A stretch of 64,000 nucleotides of DNA from Pleurodeles waltl (GCF_031143425.1 NC_090442.1:422857776-422921775); one strand, 5' to 3'. Shown: positions 36,391 to 49,873, counted from the first letter of the stretch. The notes: generated from the sequence alone by a model not told the origin. Numbers and translations: made by a program.

Positions 36391-37687
36391 GTTTACTTCC
36401 ACGACGGGGTGGCTGCAAGGGATGGACAGATGCTCTCTGCCAGAGCAAACCATTTACTTTACAAGAGGTTGACTCTGGAAGTATTCCTGTATGTGGGGTC
36501 CTTGGTACAGTCACTCTCACTTATCTATATGACAATGTGTCTTGAATGTACAAACAAACAATGACAAGCCAACACTTTTGAGTACTTATTGCTGTCCTAT
36601 GATAGCTTCTCAAGTCTATTTTCTTTGATCTCCAATTGTTTTTTAATTGCTGCTTGCCCTTTAATACCATTAAACAAGTTATTAATAAAATCAGTTCAAA
36701 GGAATTTTAAACTGGGCTGGAAAACTGCCAATGCATTACTGAACTTCAGTATCATATAGGCCTACCCTGGATGCTGACAGTTATGTATCAGAGAATAAAG
36801 CATGGCCATTAACATGAAAAATAAGGGACAAGGTTGTGCAACTTAAATAATGTTGCATTTTTTCATCGTTTTCATGTACTAGACAAAGGCTGATTCAGAT
36901 AAGGAGAACACTGCTGAGTACCTCTGATATTAGTCAGACAACCTTGGGGATCATGCTGACCACCATGTGTGAAAAAAGGCACACTTGGGCAGAGGGGCTA
37001 CCTCATTAAGTGAAAGGAATGACAACACACATCTAGCATAGTATTATGAGCACTTTTAAAGGGACAAGGAAATGAACAGGTATTTTAGCTTTAATAGACT
37101 TCGCAATGGGATGTAAACTGGAAGAGGCAAGAGAAAAGGCCAGTGCAGGAAGGAAATGAACTGTCAGTACAACTTGGGATTGTGGTCTGTGGGTTCATCC
37201 CAAAGATCCCAACAGCAGTTAGGTGTTGGAAAAGAGCATCCAACACCATCTTGTACGAGGCAGCAAAAAATTAAGCACTTTTGGAAGACAAGTGTTGTGA
37301 AACAAAACAAAAGAAGCACCCTCAAGACAGAGCAAGGGTATACAACAAGATTGATTCATGAGACACCAGAAGGGGCAGGTGAATAATGCAAGGAGCTGCT
37401 AAAACCTACTGTGAAGTTACTGAGGACAACAACGTCAAATCAGCATAGGGAAGACTTTTTATTGGCAAAGTGGATTATTAATGCCACTTCTGCAGAGTGC
37501 AGAGTGCAACACACATGACATGTTTGAATCCAGTCAGGTCTACCAAGCGGTTTAATACTTTCATAGATGACATATCTCCCTTCAGTCACTTTGCTCTGGC
37601 AGCTAGAAGAGGCTCAGCTCAGTCATTACTAGATGGAAACTTAAAAACATATTAAAAGCTTGGGTTAAACTGCTGGGACATTTATAC
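36391..37687. other. Intron 4 next to exon 4, no other gene
   Basis: About 1.3 kb without recognisable repeat or exon. The 76-codon plus frame at 37,156 has no similarity that I recognise. Confidence 0.4.
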
Positions 37688-37895
37688 CTCTATAGGACAG
37701 AAGAACCTCATTCAATTGTGCAGTTGTTAATCCTTTTTCAGTTAATATGTTGTACATGGTAGACCAAGTCTGTCCCCCATATTGTTCTTGTTTTACTGTA
37801 ATTTCGAGCTCTCTCTCTTTATGTGGTCTTGCCTCTTCATTATCTTGCATCTTTCTTTTCAAAGTCTCAGTATCAGGCATTGAATAAATGTGGTC
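37688..37895 (-). CDS. Exon 4: charged helix segment
   Basis: Residues 137-205 plus one base. The acceptor is tctctag after a pyrimidine tract. It opens with DHIYSMPDTETLKRKMQD, which corresponds to the D/E-H-x-Y-S...LK+K+ stretch that precedes the coiled coil in many THAP proteins (THAP2, THAP6, THAP9). It continues with charged helix (EARPHKERELEITVK) and a STMYNILTEKGLTTAQLNEVLL segment resembling the THAP9 region before its HTH. The donor is GAG|GTATAA, phase 1. Reading through the donor reaches a stop after six codons. Confidence 0.8.
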
Positions 37896-40828
37896 CTAGA
37901 GAAAAGACAAATGGTATGCTCAGTGTTTCACAAAGTTTTAATTAAAAAAAGAATCCTAAAAATCACACTGTTTGGTTAACATAAAATTGTTAGTCCGAAA
38001 GGGGATAAAAACGTTATCTCTTTTAAAAGCTTCATAAATCACTATCTCATTGTACTCACTAGGCAAGACCTTTAAATGTGATTGGTTCAGTTATCAAATG
38101 TTCCCAACAATTCCCAAAGGCATTCTCACCCAGTACAAGCACCACAACATTAATCAACAGCACAAGGCTCCCCCGCCTAATGCTAACATGGTGGTATGTC
38201 CCCTGCGACATCAGCTTGTATAACCACCAATGAAAAGCATAGTAGGTAATGTCCCTAGCAGCATCAAATCACACGCTTTACAAGTAACAGTATCACTGTA
38301 TGCAAAGCAGCAGATATGGACCTCTTGCTTTGTGAAGTTTAGAGAATTCCTGGTGAATACTTATAATCACATATTCCCCACCTTTAGAATATCCCTGGTG
38401 CCAGACTGGATCTGGAAAGCTTTCACAGCAGCGTTTCTGCACCCCAGTAGGTGGCGTTGTGAGGCTCCACAGTGACTGCTCTGTCATTTCAAGGGCAGAA
38501 CGAAGTCGCATATAAACACCACTACAGCACGCTGATGTTAGTTTCTTTCTTTAAGCACCTTCGATCGTGAACCCAGAGGCCCGCTTCCCATATTCTCATA
38601 GGACTGACAAGTTTTTATCCAAAAAATGTAAAACCAGTATGCACAGGAACAATGTCCCCTCTCAAACCTAGAGGATTTAAACCTTGCCTTGACAGTTAGA
38701 AGCAAAAGGCAGTGTCAGACTCCTACAGACTGCATCTTTGGGATAAGGGCAAGATTTTAAGTTGTGTTAGGAATGTGCCCTTGTGAAGCAGAAGTCGATT
38801 TGGGACTGTGGCATGAAGCAGAAGCCGTGCAAGTCCTGCTCCACTTGAAGTCGAGAGCGCAGACTCGTTCCTGCTCTCAATGCAATTCCCGAGACGTGTC
38901 ATCTTAGTGCTTGATGTCTTCTGCTAAACCAAAGTTTGAATCAAAACAGAAAGACAAGCAGGACTCATCCCCATCCTGCTGCACTAGATCCTTGGAGAAG
39001 TCGCAAGCGCCAAGAGGCTACACGGGGTCACTCTCAATCACCACTCAGAGGAGCCAATTCTGCAACTGATCCTAATGCAATTTTAAGTCCCTGGGCCTTT
39101 GGCGATGCAGCGGCATATTAAGGCCATTAGGGAGGCCATGTTGTGCATGTTTGTCTGGTTCCCTCTGGTGTGCCGGCGGACCTCAAGGATCTGCGGGGGC
39201 CTCTATTGGGTTACCGCGATGTAGTATCTGAATCCAAGTGTAGGTCCCCACCCATGGACCTCTTCTGTGCCTCCTGTAGGACATCTCCTGAGATTTCCAC
39301 TCCCCTGCATAAATCCCTAACATAACATCCATAAATTCAATCCTTTCCATTAATTAGTAGTTCAAAGATATAAGCAGTTCATATATTTATAACATTCTAT
39401 ATTAATCTCACAATATGATGCATGCTCTCTTGATGGAATCTTGAGTAAATGCCCTCTGATTCTTCAAAAACTGGTTTACCATTTAATGGTTTTTTAACAT
39501 GCAAATACCACTCTGACTTCATTCCTCTGTGTATGGAGGCTGCTGGGAGTAGAAGAGTTACAGAGGTTAGAGAGGTAAAACAGGGTGGGTAAGAGTTACA
39601 CCTCTAAGCCCTGTACATTCAAGGTGATCCGTACTGTCTTAATCTCTTGGATGATTGTTATGTACTGCACTTTGCACAGAGATCTACCCTTGACCATCTC
39701 AAACAAGTACTGGCAAAGCAGAAAGGTTCTGCCTATGAAAGGCGTTAGCCTATCTTTTTGTTTTACCAATGCCTATTACATATTTTGAAATACATCAACA
39801 CACCCTTCCCCCCCAAACAGAATGCACATCATGACAGGGTAGTTGTTTCTTTTTTAATTCAATGTTCGAAGATGGCAGATACACATCTTGGAAAGGGTAA
39901 ATTAAAAAACAAATAAATAAAAGATGCACTACAAAAAGTATCTTGGGGAAAGGAATTGTAGAGGGCCAAATAGCAGCTGCCTTCATTCAGAGCCCTCCTA
40001 AAATGCAGAGCCCTCTTAAAAAGTCAAAACATGGATGGGATGTGGAGAAGAAAAAAAAAGGAGCTTGAGTAAGTAAACGTCGCAGAGCAGCACAGAGCAA
40101 TTCAATGGAGATCAGGAAGTGTCAGAAGGAGAGAGGAACTGGGAGGAGATAAAAAACCTTTTCTTTTTTTTTAAGGTTGAGTTGGATGGGGAGGGTTATG
40201 GGAATCATCAAACAGGGTGAGCTGGGGAGATAAAAGAGAAAGCACTGGGTGTAGGGAATTGAAGAGGGAAGCAGCACACAAGTGAGGCTGCAAGAAAACA
40301 CATGCACTCTTTTGCAGTGCTGAAAGGAAAAGAAAAGAAAAATATAGTTCCCTGAATATCAGCAGTCGAAGATACAAGTCATCCAATCAAAACAACAGTA
40401 TTGAATCTATGCTCGAGGGGAGAAACAAACACAAGAATAGGAAGGAATCAAATAGGAAGCAAACAAGTGAGACTGACAAACCAACAAATGATAACCAAAG
40501 GACTGACCGAAGCTGACTAGGTTTTGGTACGTACACCATGGATCGCTCAATCTAAAAAGGTGCGTCTTTACACCTTTTTTTGAACTTCTTGAATTGAAAC
40601 TAAGCTGGAAAGATGGTTGAGCAAGCTAACATTTAACCCTGACTTATTCCAAACCCAGTGAGGCAGACTCATTTTCCCATTATTTATAGGCTTATAAATT
40701 AAGACTATTGTTTACAAACATTAGAAATTATAGAAGTGTGATATAAAGTGCTACATTTAAAACAAGTTATAAATACGAATAATACAATATTACCATTATC
40801 TCGATCTAATCTACTACAAACCCAACCT
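37896..40828. other. Intron 3, mostly unassigned
   Basis: It holds the branch-point and pyrimidine region for exon 4 at its left edge. From about 38,430 to 39,330 the plus strand has features of a retroelement 5' region: a CCAGTAGGTGGCG start, a CATATAAACACC TATA-like word near 38,510, and a Ser/Lys-rich degraded translation. This could be DIRS-like, but I cannot support a firm call. The region 39,330-40,828 is A-rich and unassigned. Confidence 0.3.
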
Positions 40829-41215
40829 TGTAGGAAAGGACCTATTTTTGTATGATCACCTCCCCAAGTTTCTGGATGGATACTTCTGGTTTTTCAACTG
40901 CTTTTCAGGTCCCACTGCATGTGCTCTGACCCCCAAAGCGTGTGCACATTTGGCTAAGACCCGATTGGTTCATTTACCTTACCTATAGGTCCCTGGAATA
41001 TGGTACCCAGAGTTAGTAAGTTATATGTCACTAGTGGACTGCAGCACTTAATGGTGCCACCAGTGCAATGACCATGTACAAGTGCCAGCTCAACCTGGCA
41101 AAATACATTTTTGTCAGGGCAAATTCTTCCTTTTTTATATTAATAATTTTGTATTAATAGTGATGCCTTGGTAGCCCACCAGGCAGGGTGCTTATTATTA
41201 AAAAGAAGGTCATGT
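40829..41215 (+). mobile_element. LTR-like fragment with TGTAGGAAAGG end
   Basis: Begins TGTAGGAAAGGACC and contains a GATCACCTCCCC/TGGTACCCAGAGTTAGTAAGTTATATGTCAC section, in the style of the 5' part of newt LTR-like repeats, here in the opposite (plus) orientation to the large copies. It has no second end; it is cut off near the DIRS element. Confidence 0.4.
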
Positions 41216-41254
41216 TCCTTTTGTGTGTAACATGCCTTGGCAGTGAACAGGAAA

Positions 41255-42760
41255 ATTGTACTTACCCAGTAAGCATCTGATTGCCGCATGTAGTGCTGTA
41301 GAGTCACATGGTCTGCATGCTTCTGCCATCTAGTGTTGGCTTGAGAGTATTACAAGTTGTTTTTCTTAGAAGAAGCATTTTCGAGTTACAGGATCAAATG
41401 ACTTCTTCTTGGTAATATAGTGCATGGGCATAAACTCCTTTGTTAGCTTGTTTTACCACAGGCAGGTGAGAAAAGGAGTGTAGAAGAAGTATGAAGAAAG
41501 ATGTCAACGCCGATGTAACTACTTATGTACAACTATAAACAAGTATAAAGTAACTGAAACGGCCACAGGAGTCCGGGGAGGAGGGAGGGTGCATGTCAAT
41601 CAACAGCACTACAAGCCGTGAACAGATGCTTACTGGGTAAGTAACATTTTCCATTCGATTGGCATGTGTAGCTGTAGATACACATGCTCTGCATAGTCTG
41701 TAAAGCAGTCCCTTCATGAAAGTGGTGACTAGCCTGTAGGAGTTATAGTTGACTGGAAAAGTGTTCTTAGTACTGGTTGGCCTACGTTGGCTCACTGGCA
41801 TGCAAATACATCTCGACAATAATGTTTTGTAAATGTACGTGGTGTAGACCATCTAGCTGCCTTGAAAATGTCAGCTACGGGAATATTTCCAAGGAAAGCC
41901 ATAGTGGCTCCCTTCTTCCTGGAAGCGTGTGCTCCATGACTGATAGGAAGTTATCTTTTTGCTTTAGCATAACAAGTTTAAATACATTTTACTATCCAAC
42001 TAGCTATGCTATTCTTTGATACTGGATTGCCTTTATGAGGTAGTGAGAAAGAACAAAAAGCTGTTTGGTCTTTCTAAACTCTTTAGTTCTGCCAATGTAG
42101 AACATTAATGCATGTTTAACGTCTAAACTGTGAAGGGCTCTTTCTGCAAATGAGTCAGGTTGCGGAAATAAGACTAGTAACTCAATGGACTGATTAATAT
42201 GAAACTGAGAGACCACTTTAGGAAGAAACTACGGATTGGTACGAACAACTACCTTGTCCAGATGTATTTGGACAAAAGATTCTTCCAGGGTTAAAGCCTG
42301 GAGCTCACTAACACGTCTAAGATATGTGATAGCGACAAAAATAAAAAAAATCCTTTCCATTAGAGGTACTGAAGAGGACATGAGTGAAGTGGTTCAAAAG
42401 GAGGACCCATAAGCCTGGTAAGGACAATGTTTATGTTCCAAGATGGTGCAGGGGGCAGTCTTGGTGGAATGACCCATTTAAGACCTTCCATGAATGCTTT
42501 GATTACTGGAATCCTAAAGAGGGATGTATGTTGTCTGTTCTGTAAGCATGCAGCTATAGCTGTGAGATGTAATCGAATAGAGGTTATGCTAAGTACCACC
42601 CAGAGGTGTGCCCAGGACTTGTCAAAAGGGAAAAAAGGATATGGCATCTTGGATTTGGAAAGAGCAGAGTATCCTGTGATTGCTCGGTGGCCAAATCCAC
42701 AGGGAGTGATGTAAAGAGGGAAAGGTTGCCTTGTGGTAACCACTGGAGGTTGAAGTGCCT
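41255..42760 (-). mobile_element. DIRS-type tyrosine-recombinase retroelement (3' portion)
   Basis: DIRS elements encode Gag, RT/RNase H and a tyrosine recombinase. The recombinase is visible here: LHLTAIAACLQNRQHTSLF, RIPVIKAFMEGLKWVIPP and LTRLMGPPFEPL at 42,743-42,360; ISQFHINQSIELLVLFPQPDS, split, near 42,200 with SLDVKHALMFYIGRTKEFRKTKQLF; and a C-terminal STPHTFIKHY-like motif (in decayed form) near 41,840, followed by SQRRPT. Frameshifts separate these pieces. The lower end has the inverted terminal structure expected of DIRS. Gag and RT are missing, so the copy is 5' truncated. Confidence 0.75.
41261..41641. repeat. Inverted repeat at DIRS terminus
   Basis: CTTACCCAGTAAGCATCTG at 41,261-41,279 is exactly inverted as CAGATGCTTACTGGGTAAG at 41,623-41,641. 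Weaker pairing extends inward (GCATGTAGTGCTGTAG against CAGCACTACAAGCCG). This fits DIRS terminal or complementary-region repeats, which take part in forming the circular DNA intermediate. Confidence 0.75.
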
Positions 42761-43789
42761 ATTGAGTGACTAAGTCCTGACCTTCCCAAAGTGCCCCCAG
42801 GTTTGTGGGACCTGCAGCCAAGGTCGAAGTAGAGCCTGGTCCCCCAAAGAAAATGATTTACTTACATACAAGGAACCACTGAATCTGCTGTATGTAACCG
42901 GGAGACCAGATGAGCAGTGGCGACTGTACCTGCAAAGGATTCCCATGCTGCAACGTGGGAGCTGGAGTCCAGAGGCTAGAGATGATTCCAGACACTCTGG
43001 GACACAATTGTGGACCTAGGAACACTCACTGTATCTCTTCAGTATTTCATCCATATCCTGCATCACCAGCATCAGGGCCACTTCTTGGTTGATCTGTAGT
43101 ATAGGAGAAAGGCGCACTGTGGACTAACACTATATAACCTAACAGTTAACGGTCTCCCTGGACCTGAGTGGTCCCTGTGACGGGCCCCCAACCCATTAAG
43201 GCACAACCAAGTACTGGGAAGTAGCTGTACTAGCAGGTTGACTACTAACTGCTAAACTGCTTACAACAATCTATTGCATAATTATTGAAAGAAAATTACC
43301 TTCGAAAATTCATGCCTCTGGTTTTCCCCAATAGATTTTTGTTGTTTTGGTGTCTATTTTTAGTTAAAAATACACCCTATTTCTATAAATTAGTATTGGA
43401 TTTTTATTTTGTGGCGTTTCAATTTATTATCTGCTTTGGTACTTTTAAATGCTTTGCACTTGTTACTTTGATTAAATCTAACTTCTCTTGTGCCACAGTT
43501 ACCCAGGAATGAGTTAAGGATTTAATTGAAGAAACTTAACTGGACCTGGAGATCGTGACATTATTATATGGTGAGGTCTCAACCACACCACATATGAATC
43601 CACTTTCCTACAAACCATTTTTGCATTCCACCAGAAAACCACCATGCAAGAGGTGTCACGGAAGAGGAGGAGAGAGCTTACGGCTTCCGCTGCAGATCAC
43701 AGCAACGAGTCTGCCGATGGGGAGCTCAGTCAGGGCTCCGCATGTGTATCTCCTGCCCACTGAGTTTGACACCATAAGACCGCTGGACT
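42761..43789. other. Intron 3, no gene recognised
   Basis: Between the DIRS and the L1. A short frame after ATG at about 43,643 (MQEVSRKRRRELTASAAD) ends after about 40 codons and could be a piece of LINE 5' sequence, but nothing supports it. Confidence 0.3.
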
Positions 43790-46700
43790 TACTTGCATTG
43801 GAAGCTGCTGTCATGTGAGCACTCTTTGGCCCTGAGCTTTGTTAGCAGCATCTGGGACATGCCAGGCCGGCGTGGGGGGGGGGGGGGGTGTCAAGAACAC
43901 ATCACCCTTCCAGAAATGGGTACACTTACTTTTCCACAATCCATGGATCATTATCTCGACTTGATTACTTCTTAATCCCCAATGCATATGTCCATAGGAT
44001 ATTGGATGTTGACATCTTGGCTAGGGAATTGTCTGATCATTCCCAGATGGCTCTCAGACTGCACCTGCCTTCCGATGGCACTTCTCACTGTGGGATCTAC
44101 GGAAACCCTCATATTGATTGCATATCACACAGCCCATCGAAGAGTACTTTACCCTCAATACGGACACAGTTGCCTCTGCAGCAGTGCTGTGGGAGCCCTT
44201 TAAACCAATGTTGCGTGGAGCACTGACGTAGAGTGCAGGCCCTCGTAGACCGTGAATCACAGATGCAGTCTCCAGAGGAACCCAGACGACTGGCCAATGG
44301 ACACGAAGCACGGTGACAGTTAGGATGTTCACGACAGTAGTACAAGCGGCTGTTTCTGGAGGAGGACAAGCAGGTCTGGCGGGCAGCGCAGAGTCAAATA
44401 TATCAATGGGGGGGTGTACAAATCAAGCAAAAAGCTACATCGGTTGTGCAAAACCGCACCACTTTGATTCCTATAATTCGTGATGGGCAGAGGCAGCTGT
44501 TGGTGGGCCCTCGAGAGGTAGCCAAGGGCTTTGCCTCACATTTCAGGGAGATGTATGCTCAAAGGAGGACATTGACTCAGGAACAAATAGTTGAATTTGT
44601 AGATGCCTTGCCTCTCCAGACACTCAGACACTGCTAGGGCTCAGCTAGATGAGGCGCTTAAGGAGGAGGGGCTCTCTTCATCCCTATCAGGACTGCAAAC
44701 TGGGAGGGCTCCAGGCCCCAATGGATTCCCATTTGAATTCTTTAAAGCATTCATGCCCTGATTTGGAAAACACCTCTAAGGGGTGATCCAATCTGCACTC
44801 GAGGTCAAGTCATTTCCACCTGACTGGGGACACGTGGAACTCGTGGTCTTCCCTAGGATGGGAAGAACACTCTTCCCATCACCCGATTTCCCTCCTGAAT
44901 ATGGAGGTGAAACAGATGACCAGAACACTGGCCAAAAGGCTAGTGAAGTAATATACTGCATCTGGTCCACCCGGATCAGGCAGGCTTCATGCCAAGCCGG
45001 GCAACGTGCTATAACTTTTGACATGTTTATAATGCTTTAGCCTTTGCAAATTGCCTGGGGAGGCCAGCGGTGGTGCTCCTGGTAGACATAAATAAGGCAA
45101 TTGACTCTCGGATTACTTATTTGTTATTCTCCGGAGGTTACATTTTGGGCCCTGAATCCTCGCCTATGTTCAGCTATTGTATGCCAACTTATTGGCGACA
45201 GTTAGGGTTGCGGCTGCCTTATCTGATCCACTCCTCATCCACTGAGGGACGAGGCAGGGGTTCCCTCTATCTACACTTTTATTTGCACTGGCATGGAGCC
45301 TTTGGCTGTATGGTTCAGAATAGATGCCCAGGTGAGGGGTTTCGAGTTGGGTGAGGGGCTGTCCAACATGATCTGGCTATATGTGGACGATGTCTTATTC
45401 TTCCTTACTGACCCAGCGACATTAGGGCCACAGATCATACATATCTTTTGCGAAACCCCAGGCCTCTATATAAATTCCTCGAAAACCACGGGATTCCCCG
45501 TAAATGGCTATGCAGGGACTGTAAGAAGGGCACCAGAACTGACACTGGCAAAGGTGGTTTTAAATACTTACGGCTATACAGTACATGTACCCAGACGCAA
45601 CATTGTTTTGGGCTCGGAACTTGGCATCAGCACTAACCCATGTAAAAGAAGAAGTGGGGATCCGGTCGCTCCTGCAGTTGTCACTGACAGGCACATCGGC
45701 AATCTTCAAGATGGTCTCCCGGCCATGTGTGTTGCATCAGTTACAGAACTATCCTTATGCAATTCCCCAGTCGTGGTTCCAGCAGATCAAAGCAATTCTT
45801 GGCAGTTTCCTATGGAGAGCGAGAGGAGCTACTCGCATTGCCCTTAGAACCTGTTCTTAATCCACGTGTTGTGGTGACATCGTCGTAGCTGACGTATCAT
45901 TATAATACTCTGCGTCCCACCTCTTGATTATCAATGTCTGGTGGTATGGCTTTCAGGCTTAAGGGCGACTATTTGTATGACGGGCGAGGGAAGGAATTTC
46001 TTCCACCAGCAACACAAGTAGTCCAACATGTATGGAAACGCTCCCCGAGGCAGATGGGATGGTGGGGGAAACTGACTAAGCAGACAATATTATGGCAGGG
46101 TAGTGTGCTGAAACAGGTGGTCCAACTGCAGGGCTTTCGGATGTGGGACACTATTGCGATCTCCACTGTAGGAGATGTGATGTGGGACACAGTCCTGAAA
46201 CCATTCCAAGATAAGCAAACAGAATATCAATTGCGTTGCAGCCAATTCCATCTGTACTTACAACTATGTCATGCTCTCACCCCATACTTTAGGAACCTCA
46301 AGGATCCTCCAGAATTAAGCCCACTGGAAGGCAAGTTCCTCCTGGGGACCTAGGAAGCCATAAAATAACGAAAATACACCACTCATTACGAGTAGCTTAA
46401 AACATTACCTGCCCCTGGAGCGGCCTGGGAGGAGGATATTGACAAGCTAGGCAACGATGATTGGACCGAAGCGTTGGAGGCTGCTAATTTACGCCTGCCT
46501 CTGACTGATACAACTTAAATAAATTCTTAAATCTCATTACACGAGACACGGTCTGTGGTGCAGGGGTGTGATCGCCTCCCTGACATGTCTCCACCGCAGG
46601 ACAGAGGAGGGTCCCTTCATTCATACAGTGTGGAGTTGCACATGTTGATCGGTTCTGACGGGGCGAAGTCCTCTCATGGGCAATCCAAATGGACCCAAAA

Positions 46701-47202
46701 TTGATCATCCTTCATAGTGCAGATGGCATAATGGGGAACAGATATAAACTGCTCCTTCTATTTTTGGATGTAACATTTGCTAAAAGGAACATAACTAAGG
46801 TATCGAAGGCAGAAGCCCCCCACACCTTGCAGTGTGGATATGAGGTCTGGATCATTGCATGGGGTTGGAGGTTATGGTATATCAGGCGAGGGGGATGTCC
46901 TCAAAAGCACTCTAAAATCAGGCAGAAGTGGGCAGACTATAGGTGCTTGCCCTACCAGTTCATGCTCTGAGGAAGTAATTGGGGGCATGGAGCCGAAAGA
47001 CAGGGGAATGACACACATGACTGAAACTCAGTGTTGTAGGAAATGTGGATTGTCATTTTGTGACTGAGTGGGATCGGTGGGGTCGAATGTGCAAGTTACT
47101 TGTTTATGTTAATGAGTATGATTAGTCCATCACACGGTGTGTAGTTCTCGCCTGCAGCGCTATGCCTTTTTGCTGAAATACAATAAATTTGTTATTAAAA
47201 AA
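43790..47202 (+). mobile_element. L1-type LINE, 5' truncated, plus strand
   Basis: Starts in the endonuclease (SSIWDMPGRR at about 43,845; EYTYFSTIHGSLSRLDYFLI-like block near 43,925; ILARELSDHSQMALRL near 44,020). It continues with the linker (QLLVGPREVAKGFASHFREMY), reverse transcriptase (APGPNGFPFEFFKAF near 44,710; ALAMEPLA and IWLYVDDVLFFLTDP at about 45,290-45,415, with YADD decayed to YVDD) and the C-terminal domain. It ends in AATAAA at 47,182 and a short A run at 47,197-47,202. A G13 run is at 43,875. Stops and frameshifts are frequent. Confidence 0.8.
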
Positions 47203-47509
47203 CACCATGAAAGGAATGAAATAACCTGACGTTAATAGGGCCACAAAGTGGCCGAAAAGCAAAAGCTTAGAACTCAACAAAACATTTAACAAATTAGATG
47301 AACATTTATTTCTCTAGCATAGAATTAAGGAATGCAGTCACATGCAAAGCATGACTATCTGCAAGTTGATTTAATTATCATCTCCAGCTCCAATTAAACT
47401 GACTTCCAAAGAAAGGAAGATTTGTCTTGACAATGAAAAATTAAGTTTCTGACTCCATGTTGCAGCTAGTTTAGTAATGCTATGAAGTGATTACAATATG
47501 TAACTGTAC
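47203..47509. other. Intron 3 between the L1 and exon 3
   Basis: A/T-rich DNA ending at the exon 3 donor GTACAG (minus strand). No other feature seen. Confidence 0.45.
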
Positions 47510-47629
47510 CTGACTGATGCTGGCACAAGTGTTGATAGGATTGTGGTCAACTTCCAAATCTTTAGAAGGAACATTTCTACTCTCAGATGCCGGTCTTTTA
47601 GAGACTACTGTTCGAGTTCTCTGTTTAGG
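47510..47629 (-). CDS. Exon 3: basic/Ser-rich linker
   Basis: Residues 97-136, 40 codons exactly in phase 0. The acceptor is gacatatag after a T-rich tract and the donor is CAG|GTACAG. It encodes PKQRTRTVVSKRPASESR and ends in INTCASISQ. Short low-complexity linkers follow the THAP finger in most family members, so homology alone would not identify this exon. Evidence is the open frame, the good splice sites and the matching phase on both sides. Confidence 0.7.
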
Positions 47630-48317
47630 CTATATGTCAAAAAAAAGAAGAAAAATGTTAGGTTTCACAAGCTAGTATCACCTAAAAAAATAATGGTGCA
47701 TGACACTTAAATTTAGAATTGTTCAGATTCCTTTCTGATCTTAGAACGTCCAGATATGACACAAGCACTGAATTCACATATTGTCTAGGGCGGTCACTGG
47801 GAATTAAAGTAAGTACTTTTTTGACTCGGACTCCAAGAGCTGGAGCCACCCTGAATTTTGGATTGTGTATGGGCCACACACACCCTTTTTAGTCTCCTAT
47901 ATTCCTTCTGGAACCAGTTTTAGAAAGAACATAGATGATTTCAGAGGGGCAGAGTGAGATAAAAGAGGAGATGTATCACTAAAGATTAAACCGAATGTAA
48001 AACACTAACTCTGCTTATTTTCCAACTCTTCAACCTACTAATGCGCACAACACTCCATGTTTGAGCATGAGATGAAATAGAGGAGTGCAGCACATCTGGT
48101 CAACAATACACATTTCTGGGTATTATCTACATCTTACGACTTCCAACCATCACTTCAGCATTATATTGCGCACACACCGACATTCTTCACTAAATCTCCC
48201 TTCAGCAAACCCCAGACAAGTGAATTTGTATAGTGTAAACTGGACCTGACCAAGTTCTCCTATTATGTTAAGTTTGCACCAGTTCAACAAAAAAAATGTT
48301 CGGCTGGCCCTAGCCAG

Positions 48318-48401
48318 TATCTACTATTATGTACCGTTTACACTAGAACAAACAAATACATTCTACAACATTTTTACTGTTTGTATAATAGTAGGTAGAT
48401 A
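48318..48401. repeat. Small inverted-repeat element
   Basis: TATCTACTATTAT at 48,318-48,330 pairs with ATAATAGTAGGTAGATA at 48,385-48,401, with one extra base. A smaller inner pair (ACAAAC / GTTTGT) follows. It may be a short MITE; no target duplication is clear. Confidence 0.5.
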
Positions 48402-49873
48402 GCAGAATGTGTTTTATTAAAAATTACAAAGAATAATAGCAGCAAAGGGATTTTGACACATTATTAGTACTTTGTAGGACGCCATAAAAAATAAAAAAAA
48501 CGATGGAGACTACACATACTCAACAGTATCTGGGACAAATGCCTATATTGTTTCATAAATGCCAATATTTAACTAAATATGTCACATTTTCCCATTTTAT
48601 GTATCTCCTCATAGTGTCCCTTGTGTTGCCACAATTGAAGCAGTAAACTTAATATGAGGATGTTCATGTTTAGAAGGAAAAAAAGCATTCTGGGAGGCAG
48701 ATTCTCTTGACGGTGGCACCATTTTCAATACAAACTCTGCATGGAGCCTTAAGAACAACCTCTGTGGCAAACTGATCCATCGTGTGCGGTCATAATTGCC
48801 CAAAGCATCTTCTTATCTCAGAATGCAGCCCAAATTCACGCCAGACAAAACTTGTTAACGCAAATTGGCATAGTGCACTGGCTGGTGTTGAGTATAATCT
48901 TACTGAGGCATCTTTAATCTTATACTATTTTACATTAATAATATTTCCACATGGATCACCTTTTTTAGTACCACCTTTCGTGTAGGGACAAAGGTTTTTG
49001 AAATATTATCCATAATCCAATGGATCATATTTGAAATTATTTGTAGGACCCTTTCTCCTCTTTCTAGACCCAAGGTCAGAGCTAAGAGCATCTGGGCACA
49101 GCCTTGAGTTAAGCTTCTTCTGTGTTTTCTTGTTTCATTTAAATTTGAGAAAAGCTTCAAGGCCAAGGGTTTAATAAAGCTGGGACTGTGTCAACAGCCG
49201 GTTCCCTGAAGTCATACTAGTGTTTTCTGGCAAAGGTATGGCCTGCTGGGCGTTTCAGGGTGAATAGATGATTTAAGGACTGCATAAAATAGGGTCCTCC
49301 ATAGGTAAAACCTAGAAATGATGAGAAACAAAACCTCATGACAGGTGGGATGATTTTGCAGTAATTGTGGCAAATAGTTTAAGGGGGTATGTAAACTACT
49401 GTTGGTAGATATAGAGAGATAAAATGGATGCAGGCAGGTAACATGCTGAGCACCTTTAAAGATGAGGACAGAAGACAGATGCATCCCTCATCGAAAACTG
49501 AGCCGAAGCTGTCTCATCCGACATAAATTACCTGCAAATGATCTACAGCTGTGACTCTCATGTGAGTGATTATCTGCATCAAATTTTATTTTATGTATTC
49601 AAGTCAAAAGACCAACTGCATGGTCAAAGACACCAAGATTGAACTAACTCTTTTCTAGTAGTGAAAGACACAAAACGATTTTGCAGGTTAGCACCCATTA
49701 TCCTGGTCATCCATTATCCTTTTAAGTTCTAGACCTTGCAATAAGGGAGGGTGCTGCCATGTGGCAGGAAGAATAGCAAGCACATCAGGGAAGCTGATCT
49801 TAGGTATCTGGTATGTAAAACAATTTTCGGGGTATGCCCAAATAACCCTAATGAAACTCGGCATAGAGCAACC

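Noticed and set aside
38430..39330. Possible retroelement 5' region with Gag-like Ser/Lys-rich translation
   Set aside because: Only general resemblance, with frame broken and no terminal repeat or motif I could name with confidence.
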